DNA of 10,409 nucleotides from Candidatus Thioglobus sp. (GTDB taxonomy: Bacteria; Pseudomonadota; Gammaproteobacteria; PS1; Thioglobaceae), in the NCBI GenBank assembly GCA_003978185.1, contig QOAH01000070.1, positions 1 through 10,409 on the forward strand. The letters run 5' to 3'. Within the stretch, counting starts at the first letter, position 1. Each line of letters starts with the position of its first letter. Position numbers and translations under genes: made by a program. Positions 1-6,953 of the stretch are shown in pieces. The notes beneath the pieces were generated by a model. It was not told the origin of the DNA. It worked only from the letters and a program-made list of their open reading frames with translations, and did not search any database.

Positions 1-2108
1 GGGCTTAATAAACCACTCATGATGGCTTTCACGTCATCAATTAAATTATAGATAATTGAATAGTATTCAATGCGTACACCTTCATTATCAGCTGTCCTAC
101 GTGCCATTGCATCGGCACGTACATTAAAACCAAGCACCAGCGCACCTGAAGTAGACGCTAAGTTAATGTCTGTATTGTTAATACCGCCCACACCACTAGA
201 CACCACTTTAACACGCACTTCGTCGGTTGATAATTCTTCTAAAGCCTCTACTAATGCTTGTGCTGATCCTCGTACATCAGATTTCAACAATACATTAACC
301 GTAGAGATATCACCTTCTTCCATTTTTTGTAAGAAGTTTTCCATCTTCGATGCTTGTTGGTTTTGTAACTCAGCCTCACGATCACGTGCTTTTCTAAAGT
401 CAGCGACTTCACGAGCCTTACGCTCAGATTCTACTACTAACACTTCATCGCCAGCATTTGGTACGCCTGACAAGCCTAATACTTCAACAGGTGTCGATGG
501 ACCGGCTTCTTTCAATACCTTGCCTTGATCATTAACAATTTGCTTAACTTTTCCATACTCCAAACCAGCAATCATAATATCACCTTTTTTCAAAGTACCT
601 GATTGCACTAAGATGGTTGTTACCTTACCACGGCCTTTTTCAAGTCGCGCTTCTAGTACAGTGCCCTGTGCTGGGCCTTTGACCACTGCTGAAAATTCTA
701 ACACCTCAGCCGTTAATGTAATCGCATCCAATAAGGCGTCAATACCTTCACCCGTATGAGCTGACACTGGCATCATCATTACATCGCCACCCCAGTCTTC
801 AGAGATTACATCATGAGTTGAAAGCACTTGCTTGATCTTATCAAGGTCCGCACCTTCTTTGTCAATCTTATTGATCGCTACAATTATTGGAACATCAGCA
901 GTTTGTGCGTGTTTGATTGATTCAATTGTTTGTGGCATTACACCATCATCAGCCGCCACCACTAAAATAACAATATCGGTTGAATTTGCTCCACGAGAGC
1001 GCATTTTTGAAAATGCTGCGTGTCCCGGTGTATCAATAAAAGTAATCGCACCATTATTTGTTTGAACTTGGTAAGCGCCAATGTGCTGGGTAATTCCACC
1101 TGCTTCGCCATCAGCCACTTTGGCTTGACGAATATAGTCTAGCAATGAGGTTTTACCGTGATCAACATGACCCATAATAGTTACCACTGGCGGTCTTAAG
1201 CTTTCATCACCGGTTGGTTTTGATTGCTCAATCAACGTGTCTTCAATGGTTTCTTCCTTACTGGCAACACCTTTATGACCCATCTCTTCAGCCACTAGTA
1301 ATGCGGTATCTTGGTCGATCACATCGTTTAATGTCACCATCACACCCATACCCATCAGCACTTTAAGCACTTCTCCAGCCTTAGTTGCCATTTTTTGTGC
1401 CAGATCTACGACTTTAATATTGTCTGGTATCGCCACCTCATAAATCACTTTTTCGGCTGGCTTTTGGAAGCCATGCTGTGCTTGCTCTTCTTGAGTTTTT
1501 TGACTTAAACGTGTTCTGTCTTTTTTCTTCAGTTTACGGTTCGGATTGTGTCTAGCTACATGCAGCTGTCGACGCCCATTGTTGCTTGGGGCCTTGTGTA
1601 AACGTTTTGGTTTTTTATCATCAGCAGGAGCTGTGGTTTTATTAGCAGCTTCGTCTTTCGTTTTTTGTTTGGCGGCCTCTTGCTGTTCTTTTTGTGCTTG
1701 TGCTTGATCTTTTTGCAAGCGCGTCATTTCTTGACGCTTAGCATCTTGTGCTAATAATTTTTCATCTGCATCACGGCCTGAATCTAGTGCTGCTTGTGCT
1801 TTAAGTGCTGCCTCATTATCAACAGAGTCGCTCACTTGAGCTGCTGATTTTTTAACACGCTTTTTCTTAACCTGGACTTTAATACCACCAGAACTTGAAC
1901 TTGATTTAGTACTAGGCTTGCGTGAAACTGACATACTAGATTTATTGGTTGAGCGTTTCGACAAACTACCCATCAAAATTTTACGTTCCTCAGCTGAGAT
2001 TTCAGAATCTACAGTCTTGTCATTAACGCCTGCGTTTGCTAGAATCGTAATGACCTCGTCTGGAGTCTTTTTCAGTAATTTAGATAACGTTTGAACTGTG
2101 TGTGCCAT
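1..2108 (-). CDS. infB: Translation initiation factor IF-2 (partial, C-terminus off the left edge)
   Basis: IF2 is the GTPase that brings fMet-tRNA to the 30S subunit and promotes subunit joining. The reading frame is open from the ATG at 2106-2108 to the window edge (702 codons). It begins with an IF2_N domain (residues 1-50), followed by a long Lys/Ala/Gln/Ser-rich charged linker (about 55-215), a second IF2_N-like domain (about 228-280), then the G domain: G1 GHVDHGKT at 313-320, DTPGH at 359-363, NKID at 413-416 and SAH at 449-451. Beta-barrel domain II and most of domain III follow. By comparison with E. coli IF2, about 100 residues (the fMet-tRNA-binding C2 domain) lie outside the window. 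A weak AGG sits eight bases before the ATG. It is the last visible gene of the tRNA-fMet-rimP-nusA operon, 58 bp after nusA. Confidence 0.98.
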   Translation of the reverse strand, partial: MAHTVQTLSKLLKKTPDEVITILANAGVNDKTVDSEISAEERKILMGSLSKRSTNKSSMSVSRKPSTKSSSSSGGIKVQVKKKRVKKSAAQVSDSVDNEAALKAQAALDSGRDADEKLLAQDAKRQEMTRLQKDQAQAQKEQQEAAKQKTKDEAANKTTAPADDKKPKRLHKAPSNNGRRQLHVARHNPNRKLKKKDRTRLSQKTQEEQAQHGFQKPAEKVIYEVAIPDNIKVVDLAQKMATKAGEVLKVLMGMGVMVTLNDVIDQDTALLVAEEMGHKGVASKEETIEDTLIEQSKPTGDESLRPPVVTIMGHVDHGKTSLLDYIRQAKVADGEAGGITQHIGAYQVQTNNGAITFIDTPGHAAFSKMRSRGANSTDIVILVVAADDGVMPQTIESIKHAQTADVPIIVAINKIDKEGADLDKIKQVLSTHDVISEDWGGDVMMMPVSAHTGEGIDALLDAITLTAEVLEFSAVVKGPAQGTVLEARLEKGRGKVTTILVQSGTLKKGDIMIAGLEYGKVKQIVNDQGKVLKEAGPSTPVEVLGLSGVPNAGDEVLVVESERKAREVADFRKARDREAELQNQQASKMENFLQKMEEGDISTVNVLLKSDVRGSAQALVEALEELSTDEVRVKVVSSGVGGINNTDINLASTSGALVLGFNVRADAMARRTADNEGVRIEYYSIIYNLIDDVKAIMSGLLS

Positions 2109-2137
2109 AATACTTGCCTATTGTTTTTTATTTGTTT

Positions 2138-2170
2138 TTAATTAAGTTTTCTTTATCTTTACTTAATTAA
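2138..2170 (-). repeat. Perfect 10-bp AT-only-core inverted repeat at the nusA-infB junction
   Basis: TTAATTAAGT at 2138-2147 is the exact reverse complement of ACTTAATTAA at 2161-2170, with a 13-base loop. On the transcribed (minus) strand the first arm contains the nusA stop codon (2167-2169), and the second arm is followed by A-rich sequence, not a U tract, so it is not a rho-independent terminator for this operon. It could form a weak AU-rich hairpin in the intercistronic mRNA. Function is unknown; chance occurrence in AT-rich spacer DNA is possible. Confidence 0.5.
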
Positions 2171-3642
2171 TCAAACCAACCTTCATTTTCTCTTGCGGTC
2201 ATAATAACAGCCGATGCTATCTCGGTGTCCATATCTTGAATGTCTAACAATTCAACAATTGACAATTCTGCTAGATCATCTACCGTTGCAATATCTGATT
2301 CAATTAATGCTTGTGCTAAGTCTTCACTAACACCTTCAACACTCATCAATACTTCAGAAGATTCCGCGTCACCTAGCGCTTGTACTAACTGTGCATCAGA
2401 AGCACGCTCTTGTAACTCTTCAACCATAGAAGTATCAAACTCTTCGATGTTTTCTAAACTAGCCACATCTGCATCGGCGACTTCGTCAATACTACCAAAG
2501 CCTTCGTCAATTAACACGCCGGCTACTTCAGAGTCAACACCTAACTTCTCAGCCAATTTTTCACTGGTCTTTTGATTTTCTTCCGCTTGTTTATCATCTG
2601 CCTCACTAACGGACATAACATTAAGTTTCCAACCGGTTAAGCGTGAAGCCAATTTAATATTTTGACCACCACGACCAATGGCTAATGCCAACTGATCATC
2701 TTCAACCGCAATGTCCATTGAGTTTTTATCTTCATCAACAACAATCGCACTTACCTCAGCAGGTGCCATAGCATTGATCACAAACTGCGCAGGGTCCTCA
2801 TCCCAAAGAATGATATCGACACGCTCACCATTAAGCTCATTGGATACGGCTTGTACGCGTGCACCGCGCATACCAATACAAGAACCGATTGGATCAAGAC
2901 GCTTGTCCTTTGCTTTAACCGCTAATTTTGAACGTAAACCAGGGTCTCTAGCACCGCCCATAATCTCAATCACACCTTCAGAAATCTCAGGCACTTCCAT
3001 TTCGAACAACTCAACCATCATCTCAGGCACTGTACGGCTCAAGAAAATTTGAGCACCGCGTGGGCTTGATTTCACTTCTTTAATATAAGCCCTTAAACGA
3101 TCATTCTTACGCACTGATTCGTTTGGAATTAGGTCAAATTTAGAAATCATGCCATCAACACCGCCCATATCAACATAGGCATTGCCTCGATCAACACGCT
3201 TAACTGTCACCATAATCACCTCGCCCACACGCTTAGTGTAGTCTTCAACAATTACTTCTCTTTCAGCTTCACGTACTTTTTGGATAATGACTTGTTTTAC
3301 GATTTGAGCAGCAATACGGCCAAATTCTTCGGTTTCCATTGGCTCGCGTACAAAATCATCAACCGCCACACCATTCGCGTCTTTAGCGTGAATATGTAAT
3401 TCTGTATCAAACTCAGTACCATCATCATCAACAAAGTTTTCACCATCATCAATGACCATCCACTGTCTAAAGGTATTAAACTCACCGGTTTTTCTGTCAA
3501 TTTCAACATGTGCATCAATATTATTTCGTTTCTTTGTTGCAACTGCTAACGCCTCTTCTAAAGATCCGAGCACATCCTCTTGCGAGATGTTCTTCTCATT
3601 AGAAATCGCCTCAACCATTAAAAATAATTCTTTACCTTCCAC
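2167..3642 (-). CDS. nusA: Transcription termination/antitermination factor NusA
   Basis: NusA binds RNA polymerase and nascent RNA and controls pausing, intrinsic termination and antitermination. The 491 residues match the gammaproteobacterial form (E. coli 495) over the whole length: N-terminal polymerase-binding domain (1-about 130, with VEAISNEK and IDRKTGEF), S1 domain (about 137-200), KH1 (about 245-295, with IGMRGARVQAV), KH2 (about 300-345, with AIGRGGQNIKLAS), and two C-terminal acidic helix-hairpin-helix repeats (about 362-415 and 430-488). The start codon is GTG (3640-3642), not ATG: an AGGAG Shine-Dalgarno at 3649-3653 lies six bases upstream, and the next in-frame ATG (residue 9) would cut into the conserved first helix. 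The start follows the rimP stop by 13 bp, so the SD lies within that gap and the two are probably coupled. Confidence 0.98.
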   Translation of the reverse strand: MEGKELFLMVEAISNEKNISQEDVLGSLEEALAVATKKRNNIDAHVEIDRKTGEFNTFRQWMVIDDGENFVDDDGTEFDTELHIHAKDANGVAVDDFVREPMETEEFGRIAAQIVKQVIIQKVREAEREVIVEDYTKRVGEVIMVTVKRVDRGNAYVDMGGVDGMISKFDLIPNESVRKNDRLRAYIKEVKSSPRGAQIFLSRTVPEMMVELFEMEVPEISEGVIEIMGGARDPGLRSKLAVKAKDKRLDPIGSCIGMRGARVQAVSNELNGERVDIILWDEDPAQFVINAMAPAEVSAIVVDEDKNSMDIAVEDDQLALAIGRGGQNIKLASRLTGWKLNVMSVSEADDKQAEENQKTSEKLAEKLGVDSEVAGVLIDEGFGSIDEVADADVASLENIEEFDTSMVEELQERASDAQLVQALGDAESSEVLMSVEGVSEDLAQALIESDIATVDDLAELSIVELLDIQDMDTEIASAVIMTARENEGWFD

Positions 3643-3648
3643 GTCTTT

Positions 3649-3653
3649 CTCCT
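3649..3653 (-). promoter_or_regulatory. Shine-Dalgarno AGGAG that fixes the nusA GTG start
   Basis: On the minus strand AGGAG is followed by the six-base spacer AAAGAC and then GTG. This is the only strong Shine-Dalgarno among the gene starts of the minus-strand infB operon, and it selects GTG over the later ATG. Confidence 0.85.
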
Positions 3654-3655
3654 GC

Positions 3656-4117
3656 TTAAAAGTCGGCGACTAAATTCGCCTTTTCAATTAACTCAATATC
3701 CAGCATCACTGGACCTAGTTCCGTTATTAGTTCAACACTATTGTTAGCTTCACTAACACTACCGATTGCACCAACAAATTTTCTTTGCCCATTGATTGGT
3801 CTAACCAATCGTAATTTAATATTGTGACCTAAAAAGCGCTGATAATGTCCAATATGAAACAACGGACGCTCTACGCCTGGTGATGATACCTCTAAATTGT
3901 ATTGGCCTGTGATTGGATCTTCCACATCAAAAATAGCACTAATTTGTCTCGACACTGTTTCACAGTCATCGACACCAATACCATTCTCTGAGTCAATATA
4001 AATCCTCAAAGTGCTGTGCTTGCCACTGGCAACATATTCGATCCCCACAAGTTCGTAGCCCATGTCTACAATCACTGGATCGATTAATGTTTCAATTTTG
4101 TCAGAAATTTTTGCCAT
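3656..4117 (-). CDS. rimP: Ribosome maturation factor RimP
   Basis: RimP binds free 30S subunits and helps assemble the 3' domain of the small subunit. The 153 residues match the usual length (E. coli 150). The N-terminal alpha/beta domain (about 1-85) has the family signature EVSSPGVERPL near residue 76, and the C-terminal half (about 86-153) is the SH3-like beta barrel. It is the first protein-coding gene after the initiator tRNA and lies directly upstream of nusA, the arrangement known in E. coli (formerly yhbC/p15A). Its ATG (4115-4117) lies only 26 bases after the T tract of an intrinsic terminator, and there is no good Shine-Dalgarno in front of it. Expression must therefore depend on read-through or on a promoter I cannot see. 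Confidence 0.97.
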   Translation of the reverse strand: MAKISDKIETLIDPVIVDMGYELVGIEYVASGKHSTLRIYIDSENGIGVDDCETVSRQISAIFDVEDPITGQYNLEVSSPGVERPLFHIGHYQRFLGHNIKLRLVRPINGQRKFVGAIGSVSEANNSVELITELGPVMLDIELIEKANLVADF

Positions 4118-4142
4118 TCACTTATCATCAAATAAAACTTAA

Positions 4143-4165
4143 TAAAAACCCCCTAGAAAGGGGGT
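4143..4165 (-). terminator. Rho-independent terminator between the initiator tRNA and rimP
   Basis: On the minus strand the sequence ACCCCCT-TTCT-AGGGGGT forms a 7-bp stem (five G-C pairs flanked by A-T pairs) with a four-base loop, and a T run follows at 4144-4148. It starts 10 bases past the tRNA CCA end. On the plus strand no T run follows, so it acts in one direction only. In E. coli terminators stand at the same place between metY and rimP and allow partial read-through into nusA-infB; the same role is inferred here. Confidence 0.88.
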
Positions 4166-4174
4166 CGTAATCTT

Positions 4175-4251
<77 letters not shown>

Positions 4252-4256
4252 CTAAA

Positions 4257-4292
4257 GGCGAGTATTATACGCTCTTGTTATGGCGCTGTCTA
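4257..4292 (-). promoter_or_regulatory. Sigma70 promoter for the tRNA-fMet/rimP/nusA/infB operon
   Basis: On the minus strand TAGACA (4287-4292) and a perfect TATAAT (4264-4269) are separated by exactly 17 bp. Transcription would start near 4256-4258, about six bases before the mature tRNA 5' end. The stretch after the -10 (ACTCGCC) is GC-rich, the kind of discriminator found at stable-RNA promoters that are inhibited under the stringent response; that regulation is inferred. Confidence 0.87.
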
Positions 4293-4353
4293 ATAATAAA
4301 TTAAGTTACTTCAAAGACCTTGTTAAAAAAACAAAATAAGACTTACCCAGTGC

Positions 4354-4378
4354 TTGACTCAATCAATCGATAGGTCAA
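4354..4378. repeat. Short inverted repeat TTGAC-N15-GTCAA upstream of gshB
   Basis: TTGAC (4354-4358) and GTCAA (4374-4378) are reverse complements. The right arm ends six bases before the gshB -10 box, where a repressor or activator site would act. With only five bases per arm it may be chance; no regulator can be named. The rest of the 146-bp tRNA/gshB gap is AT-rich sequence in which I see only the two promoters. Confidence 0.25.
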
Positions 4379-4384
4379 TTCATT

Positions 4385-4390
4385 TATAAT
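4385..4390 (+). promoter_or_regulatory. -10 box of gshB, positioned for a leaderless transcript
   Basis: A perfect TATAAT ends seven bases before the gshB ATG, so the expected start of transcription is the A of the ATG itself. No -35 match is found at 16-18 bp spacing; a TTGACT at 4354-4359 is too far away (25 bp). No Shine-Dalgarno precedes the ATG, which agrees with a leaderless mRNA. Confidence 0.6.
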
Positions 4391-4397
4391 AGACATT

Positions 4398-5345
4398 ATG
4401 AAGCTTGCTGTACTCATGGATGATATTGCTAATATCAGCCCCAAAAAAGATTCTTCACTAGCGATGATGCTAGAAGCAACCCGACGCGGTTGGGAAATCT
4501 ACACATTCGACACAACCGATCTGTTTGCTGAGCAAGGCAAAATACTCGCCTATGCCTCAAAAACCACGGTGGTTGATCATCTGGATGACTGGTTTGAAAA
4601 GCAGCCCAATCAAACAATTGAACTGAGTGAGTTTGACGCTATCTTAATGCGTAAAGATCCGCCATTTAACATGGATTATATTTATGCCACCTACTTACTT
4701 GAACAAGCAGAAAATAATGGTGTTTTAGTTGTCAACAAACCGCAATCCCTACGCGATGCCAATGAAAAACTATTCGCCCTCAACTTTGCACACTGCATGC
4801 CATCAACACTGATTAGCACACAGATAGATCAAATTAAATCCTTTATTAAGGCAGAAAAAACTGTTGTGGTTAAACCGCTTGATGGTATGGGCGGCAACGA
4901 TATTTTTAAACTTATCGATGGCGATAGCAATATTGATGAGGTGCTTGATTACTTAACCCACCAAGGCACACGTCAAATTCTTACCCAAGCATTTTTAGTA
5001 GATATTGTTAAGGGTGATAAACGCATCCTCTTAATCAACGGTAAACCCATTGATTATGCCTTAGCACGCATGCCAGCTGAAGGCAGCTTTAAAGGTAATT
5101 TAGCAGCCGGTGCAACCGGTGTTGGTCAACCTTTGAGTGATAGAGATTACTATTTATGTGAGCAAATTGGTCCTACCTTAAAAGATAAAGGCCTTATGTT
5201 TGTTGGACTTGATGTGATTGGAGACTACATTACTGAAATCAATGTCACCAGCCCCACCTGTATTCGCGAGCTTGATACGCAATTTAATCTCAATATTGCT
5301 GGTGTATTATTCGATGCTATTGAGCAACAAATAAATACCGAGTAA
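4398..5345 (+). CDS. gshB: Glutathione synthetase
   Basis: GshB joins gamma-glutamylcysteine and glycine with ATP to make glutathione in the cytosol. The 315 residues match the proteobacterial enzyme over its full length (E. coli 316): MRKDPP at 84-89 in the N-terminal domain, NKPQSLRD at 113-120, the ATP-grasp nucleotide-binding stretch KPLDGMGG at 159-166, GDKRILLINGKP around 206-217, RMPAEGSFKGNLAAG in the flexible loop region (224-238), and the metal/ATP-binding EINVTSPTCIRE at 280-291. The loop continues A-T-G-V-G-Q, where as I recall E. coli has an Arg-containing GGRGEPR; this may be clade variation. It is transcribed alone and divergently from the tRNA. Its last 29 bp overlap the 3' end of convergent crcB. 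gshA is not in the window. Confidence 0.98.
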   Translation: MKLAVLMDDIANISPKKDSSLAMMLEATRRGWEIYTFDTTDLFAEQGKILAYASKTTVVDHLDDWFEKQPNQTIELSEFDAILMRKDPPFNMDYIYATYLLEQAENNGVLVVNKPQSLRDANEKLFALNFAHCMPSTLISTQIDQIKSFIKAEKTVVVKPLDGMGGNDIFKLIDGDSNIDEVLDYLTHQGTRQILTQAFLVDIVKGDKRILLINGKPIDYALARMPAEGSFKGNLAAGATGVGQPLSDRDYYLCEQIGPTLKDKGLMFVGLDVIGDYITEINVTSPTCIRELDTQFNLNIAGVLFDAIEQQINTE

Positions 5346-5712
5346 GCACTACACCGGCTCCCGCTGCTGATAACGACAACAAAACGTTCAATAAAATATT
5401 AACACTGGCTTGTCCATAATGCCCTAAGCTAATCATCTCTACCGACTCCCAAGACAAGGTCGACATCGTGGTTAAAGAACCAGTAAGGCCAATCAAAAGC
5501 AGTAAACGATAAGCTTCATGCAGTGCGGCTTTTTCTAAAATAATCACCACCAGCACGCCCGCTAAAAACGAACCAATAATATTCGCACTTAAGGTGCCGT
5601 AAGGAAAAGCTGGACCAAACGTTGTGTTCATAAATTGGGTTAAGTAATAACGCATACTTGCGCCAATGGTTGCGCCAACGCCAATCGCCAGTATAGTGGG
5701 TAAAAAGGTCAT
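5317..5712 (-). CDS. crcB: Fluoride channel/exporter, CrcB (FluC) family
   Basis: CrcB/Fluc proteins are small dual-topology membrane dimers that let fluoride leave the cell. The 131 residues (E. coli 127) show four hydrophobic segments, at about 4-24, 38-60, 68-88 and 100-126. Family residues present: Arg21 in the first helix, G39-T40 and pore Asn44 (GTLSANIIGSF), and the helix-3 break motif G75-LTGSLTT. The usual TTFSTF is replaced by T81-T-M83-S-T-L86, so both pore-lining phenylalanines are missing. The start ATG overlaps the rarA stop as ATGA, with a GAGG Shine-Dalgarno eight bases upstream inside rarA. The gene ends with TAG inside the 3' end of gshB on the other strand. No fluoride riboswitch is seen. 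Family membership is secure; whether it still conducts fluoride is open. Confidence 0.93.
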   Translation of the reverse strand: MTFLPTILAIGVGATIGASMRYYLTQFMNTTFGPAFPYGTLSANIIGSFLAGVLVVIILEKAALHEAYRLLLLIGLTGSLTTMSTLSWESVEMISLGHYGQASVNILLNVLLSLSAAGAGVVLTRYLFVAQ

Positions 5713-5720
5713 TTTTTTTG
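5709..5720 (-). other. A8 run with in-phase A-AAA-AAA slippery heptamer at the rarA stop/crcB start
   Basis: On the minus strand rarA ends CAA AAA AAA TGA, giving eight consecutive A residues (5712-5719) of which the last begins the crcB ATG. The heptamer A AAA AAA is in the phase used for -1 ribosomal frameshifting. A -1 slip would pass from rarA into the crcB frame. This is a sequence observation; no downstream hairpin was identified and use as a frameshift site is unproven. Confidence 0.35.
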
Positions 5721-6953
5721 CCTCAATGATTTAAGCTTTTCACTAATTTTAATCTCTAAACCCCGATCCGTCGGCACATAATATTGTTGCTCTCCCAACG
5801 CCTCAGGAAAGTAAGTCTGGCCTTTGGCGACACCGCCCACCTCATCATGCGCATATCGATAACCCTCACCATAGCCCAAATCACTCATTAGTGCAGTTGG
5901 AGCATTACATAAGTGTTTAGGCACATCCAAATCAGCACTTGCTTTTGCCTCACTCATTGCCTGATTAAAGGCTTTATAAACTGCATTAGATTTAGGCGCT
6001 ACCGCACAGTACGTGGCTGCTTGAGCGATGGCACGATTACCTTCTTTATCGCCCAAACGCTCATACACGTCCCACGCGTTAAGGGTGATTTCCAATGCTC
6101 TTGGGTCGGCATTACCAATATCTTCCGAGGCAATAGCCAACAGTCGTCTGGCAATGGTTTTAGGATCACAACCAGCCACCAGCATTCTAGCCATCCAATA
6201 TAATGCGCCATCGGGCGAAGAACCACGCACTGATTTATGAAAAGCGGAAAGTTGTTGGTAAAAAATATCGCCACCCTTATCAAAAGCGCTGATTTTATCT
6301 TGTAACAATTGTTCGACTGATTGCTTATCTAATACGGCTAACTTAGCCAAGGCAATTTGTTCAACGATATTAATCAAACGGCGTGCATCGCCACTACTGG
6401 CATTGATAATTTGCATGCTTACTTCTTTATCGTTTAACTCAAGCTGTTCATGTGCCAAAGCCCGATCTAGTATTTGAGACAACTCCTGCACACTTAAAGG
6501 GTTAAGCACATACACACTCAAACGCGAGAGCAAAGCCCGATTAAGTTCAAATGATGGATTCTCTGTAGTGGCGCCAATCAGCGTAATAAGGCCTGACTCG
6601 ATATGCGGCAAAAATCCGTCTTGCTGTGCTTTGTTAAACCGGTGAATTTCGTCAACAAATAGAAGCGTCTTTTGTCCAATATTTTGAAACTTCTTGGCGT
6701 TTTCAACCACCGCTCTTAGCTCTTTAACGCCATCCAAAACTGCACTCATTTGTTCGAAATGACCATCAACTTGGCTGGCAATAATACGTGCTAAGGTGGT
6801 TTTTCCCGTACCTGACGGACCCCATAAAATCATTGAATGTAGTTGTTGACGATCAATTGCCTGTTTAAGTGGATGATTGTCATTAAGCAAATGCGACTGA
6901 CCAAAAAAATCAGCCAATATTTGTGGTCTTAAATCTTCCGCTAAAGGTTTCAT
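5709..6953 (-). CDS. rarA: Replication-associated recombination protein A (AAA+ ATPase RarA/MgsA)
   Basis: RarA is a clamp-loader-like AAA+ ATPase of the WRNIP1/Mgs1 family that acts at stalled replication forks with SSB. The 414 residues contain Walker A GPSGTGKT at 45-52, Walker B LLFVDE at 97-102 followed by IHRF, sensor 1 region ATTENPSFELN at 128-138, an arginine finger at R144 (ALLSRL), and the C-terminal oligomerisation region with SPDGALYWMARML, AIASEDIGNADPRAL and APKSNAVY. It is about 30 residues shorter than E. coli RarA (447), lacking part of both tails; the start at MKPLAEDLRP corresponds to the conserved PLA..RP of E. coli. Its ATG overlaps the apbE stop (ATGA) without its own Shine-Dalgarno, so it is probably coupled to apbE. 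A rarA-crcB pairing is known in other gammaproteobacteria, but serS, commonly next, is absent. Confidence 0.97.
   Translation of the reverse strand: MKPLAEDLRPQILADFFGQSHLLNDNHPLKQAIDRQQLHSMILWGPSGTGKTTLARIIASQVDGHFEQMSAVLDGVKELRAVVENAKKFQNIGQKTLLFVDEIHRFNKAQQDGFLPHIESGLITLIGATTENPSFELNRALLSRLSVYVLNPLSVQELSQILDRALAHEQLELNDKEVSMQIINASSGDARRLINIVEQIALAKLAVLDKQSVEQLLQDKISAFDKGGDIFYQQLSAFHKSVRGSSPDGALYWMARMLVAGCDPKTIARRLLAIASEDIGNADPRALEITLNAWDVYERLGDKEGNRAIAQAATYCAVAPKSNAVYKAFNQAMSEAKASADLDVPKHLCNAPTALMSDLGYGEGYRYAHDEVGGVAKGQTYFPEALGEQQYYVPTDRGLEIKISEKLKSLRQKK

Noticed and set aside
70..1065. Plus-strand open frames at 70-528 and 832-1065
   Set aside because: They lie antisense to infB, whose G-domain motifs fix the minus strand as coding; their proteins are Ser/Thr/Ala-rich with no family resemblance, typical mirror frames.
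1560..1900. Low-complexity Lys/Ala/Gln-rich stretch as a possible insertion in infB
   Set aside because: A charged, poorly conserved linker between the N-terminal and G domains is normal for bacterial IF2.
2240..3673. Open frames on both strands inside nusA
   Set aside because: NusA domains are continuous on the minus strand across the whole stretch; the others are shadow frames without start signals.
4149..4164. The CCCCC/GGGGG hairpin as a bidirectional terminator that also shields plus-strand transcription
   Set aside because: There is no T tract on the plus-strand side, and no plus-strand gene ends there.
4354..4359. TTGACT as the -35 of gshB
   Set aside because: Spacing to TATAAT is 25 bp, too long for a sigma70 promoter.
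5913..6283. Open frames within rarA on either strand
   Set aside because: RarA is intact and continuous here; the alternatives have no recognisable features.
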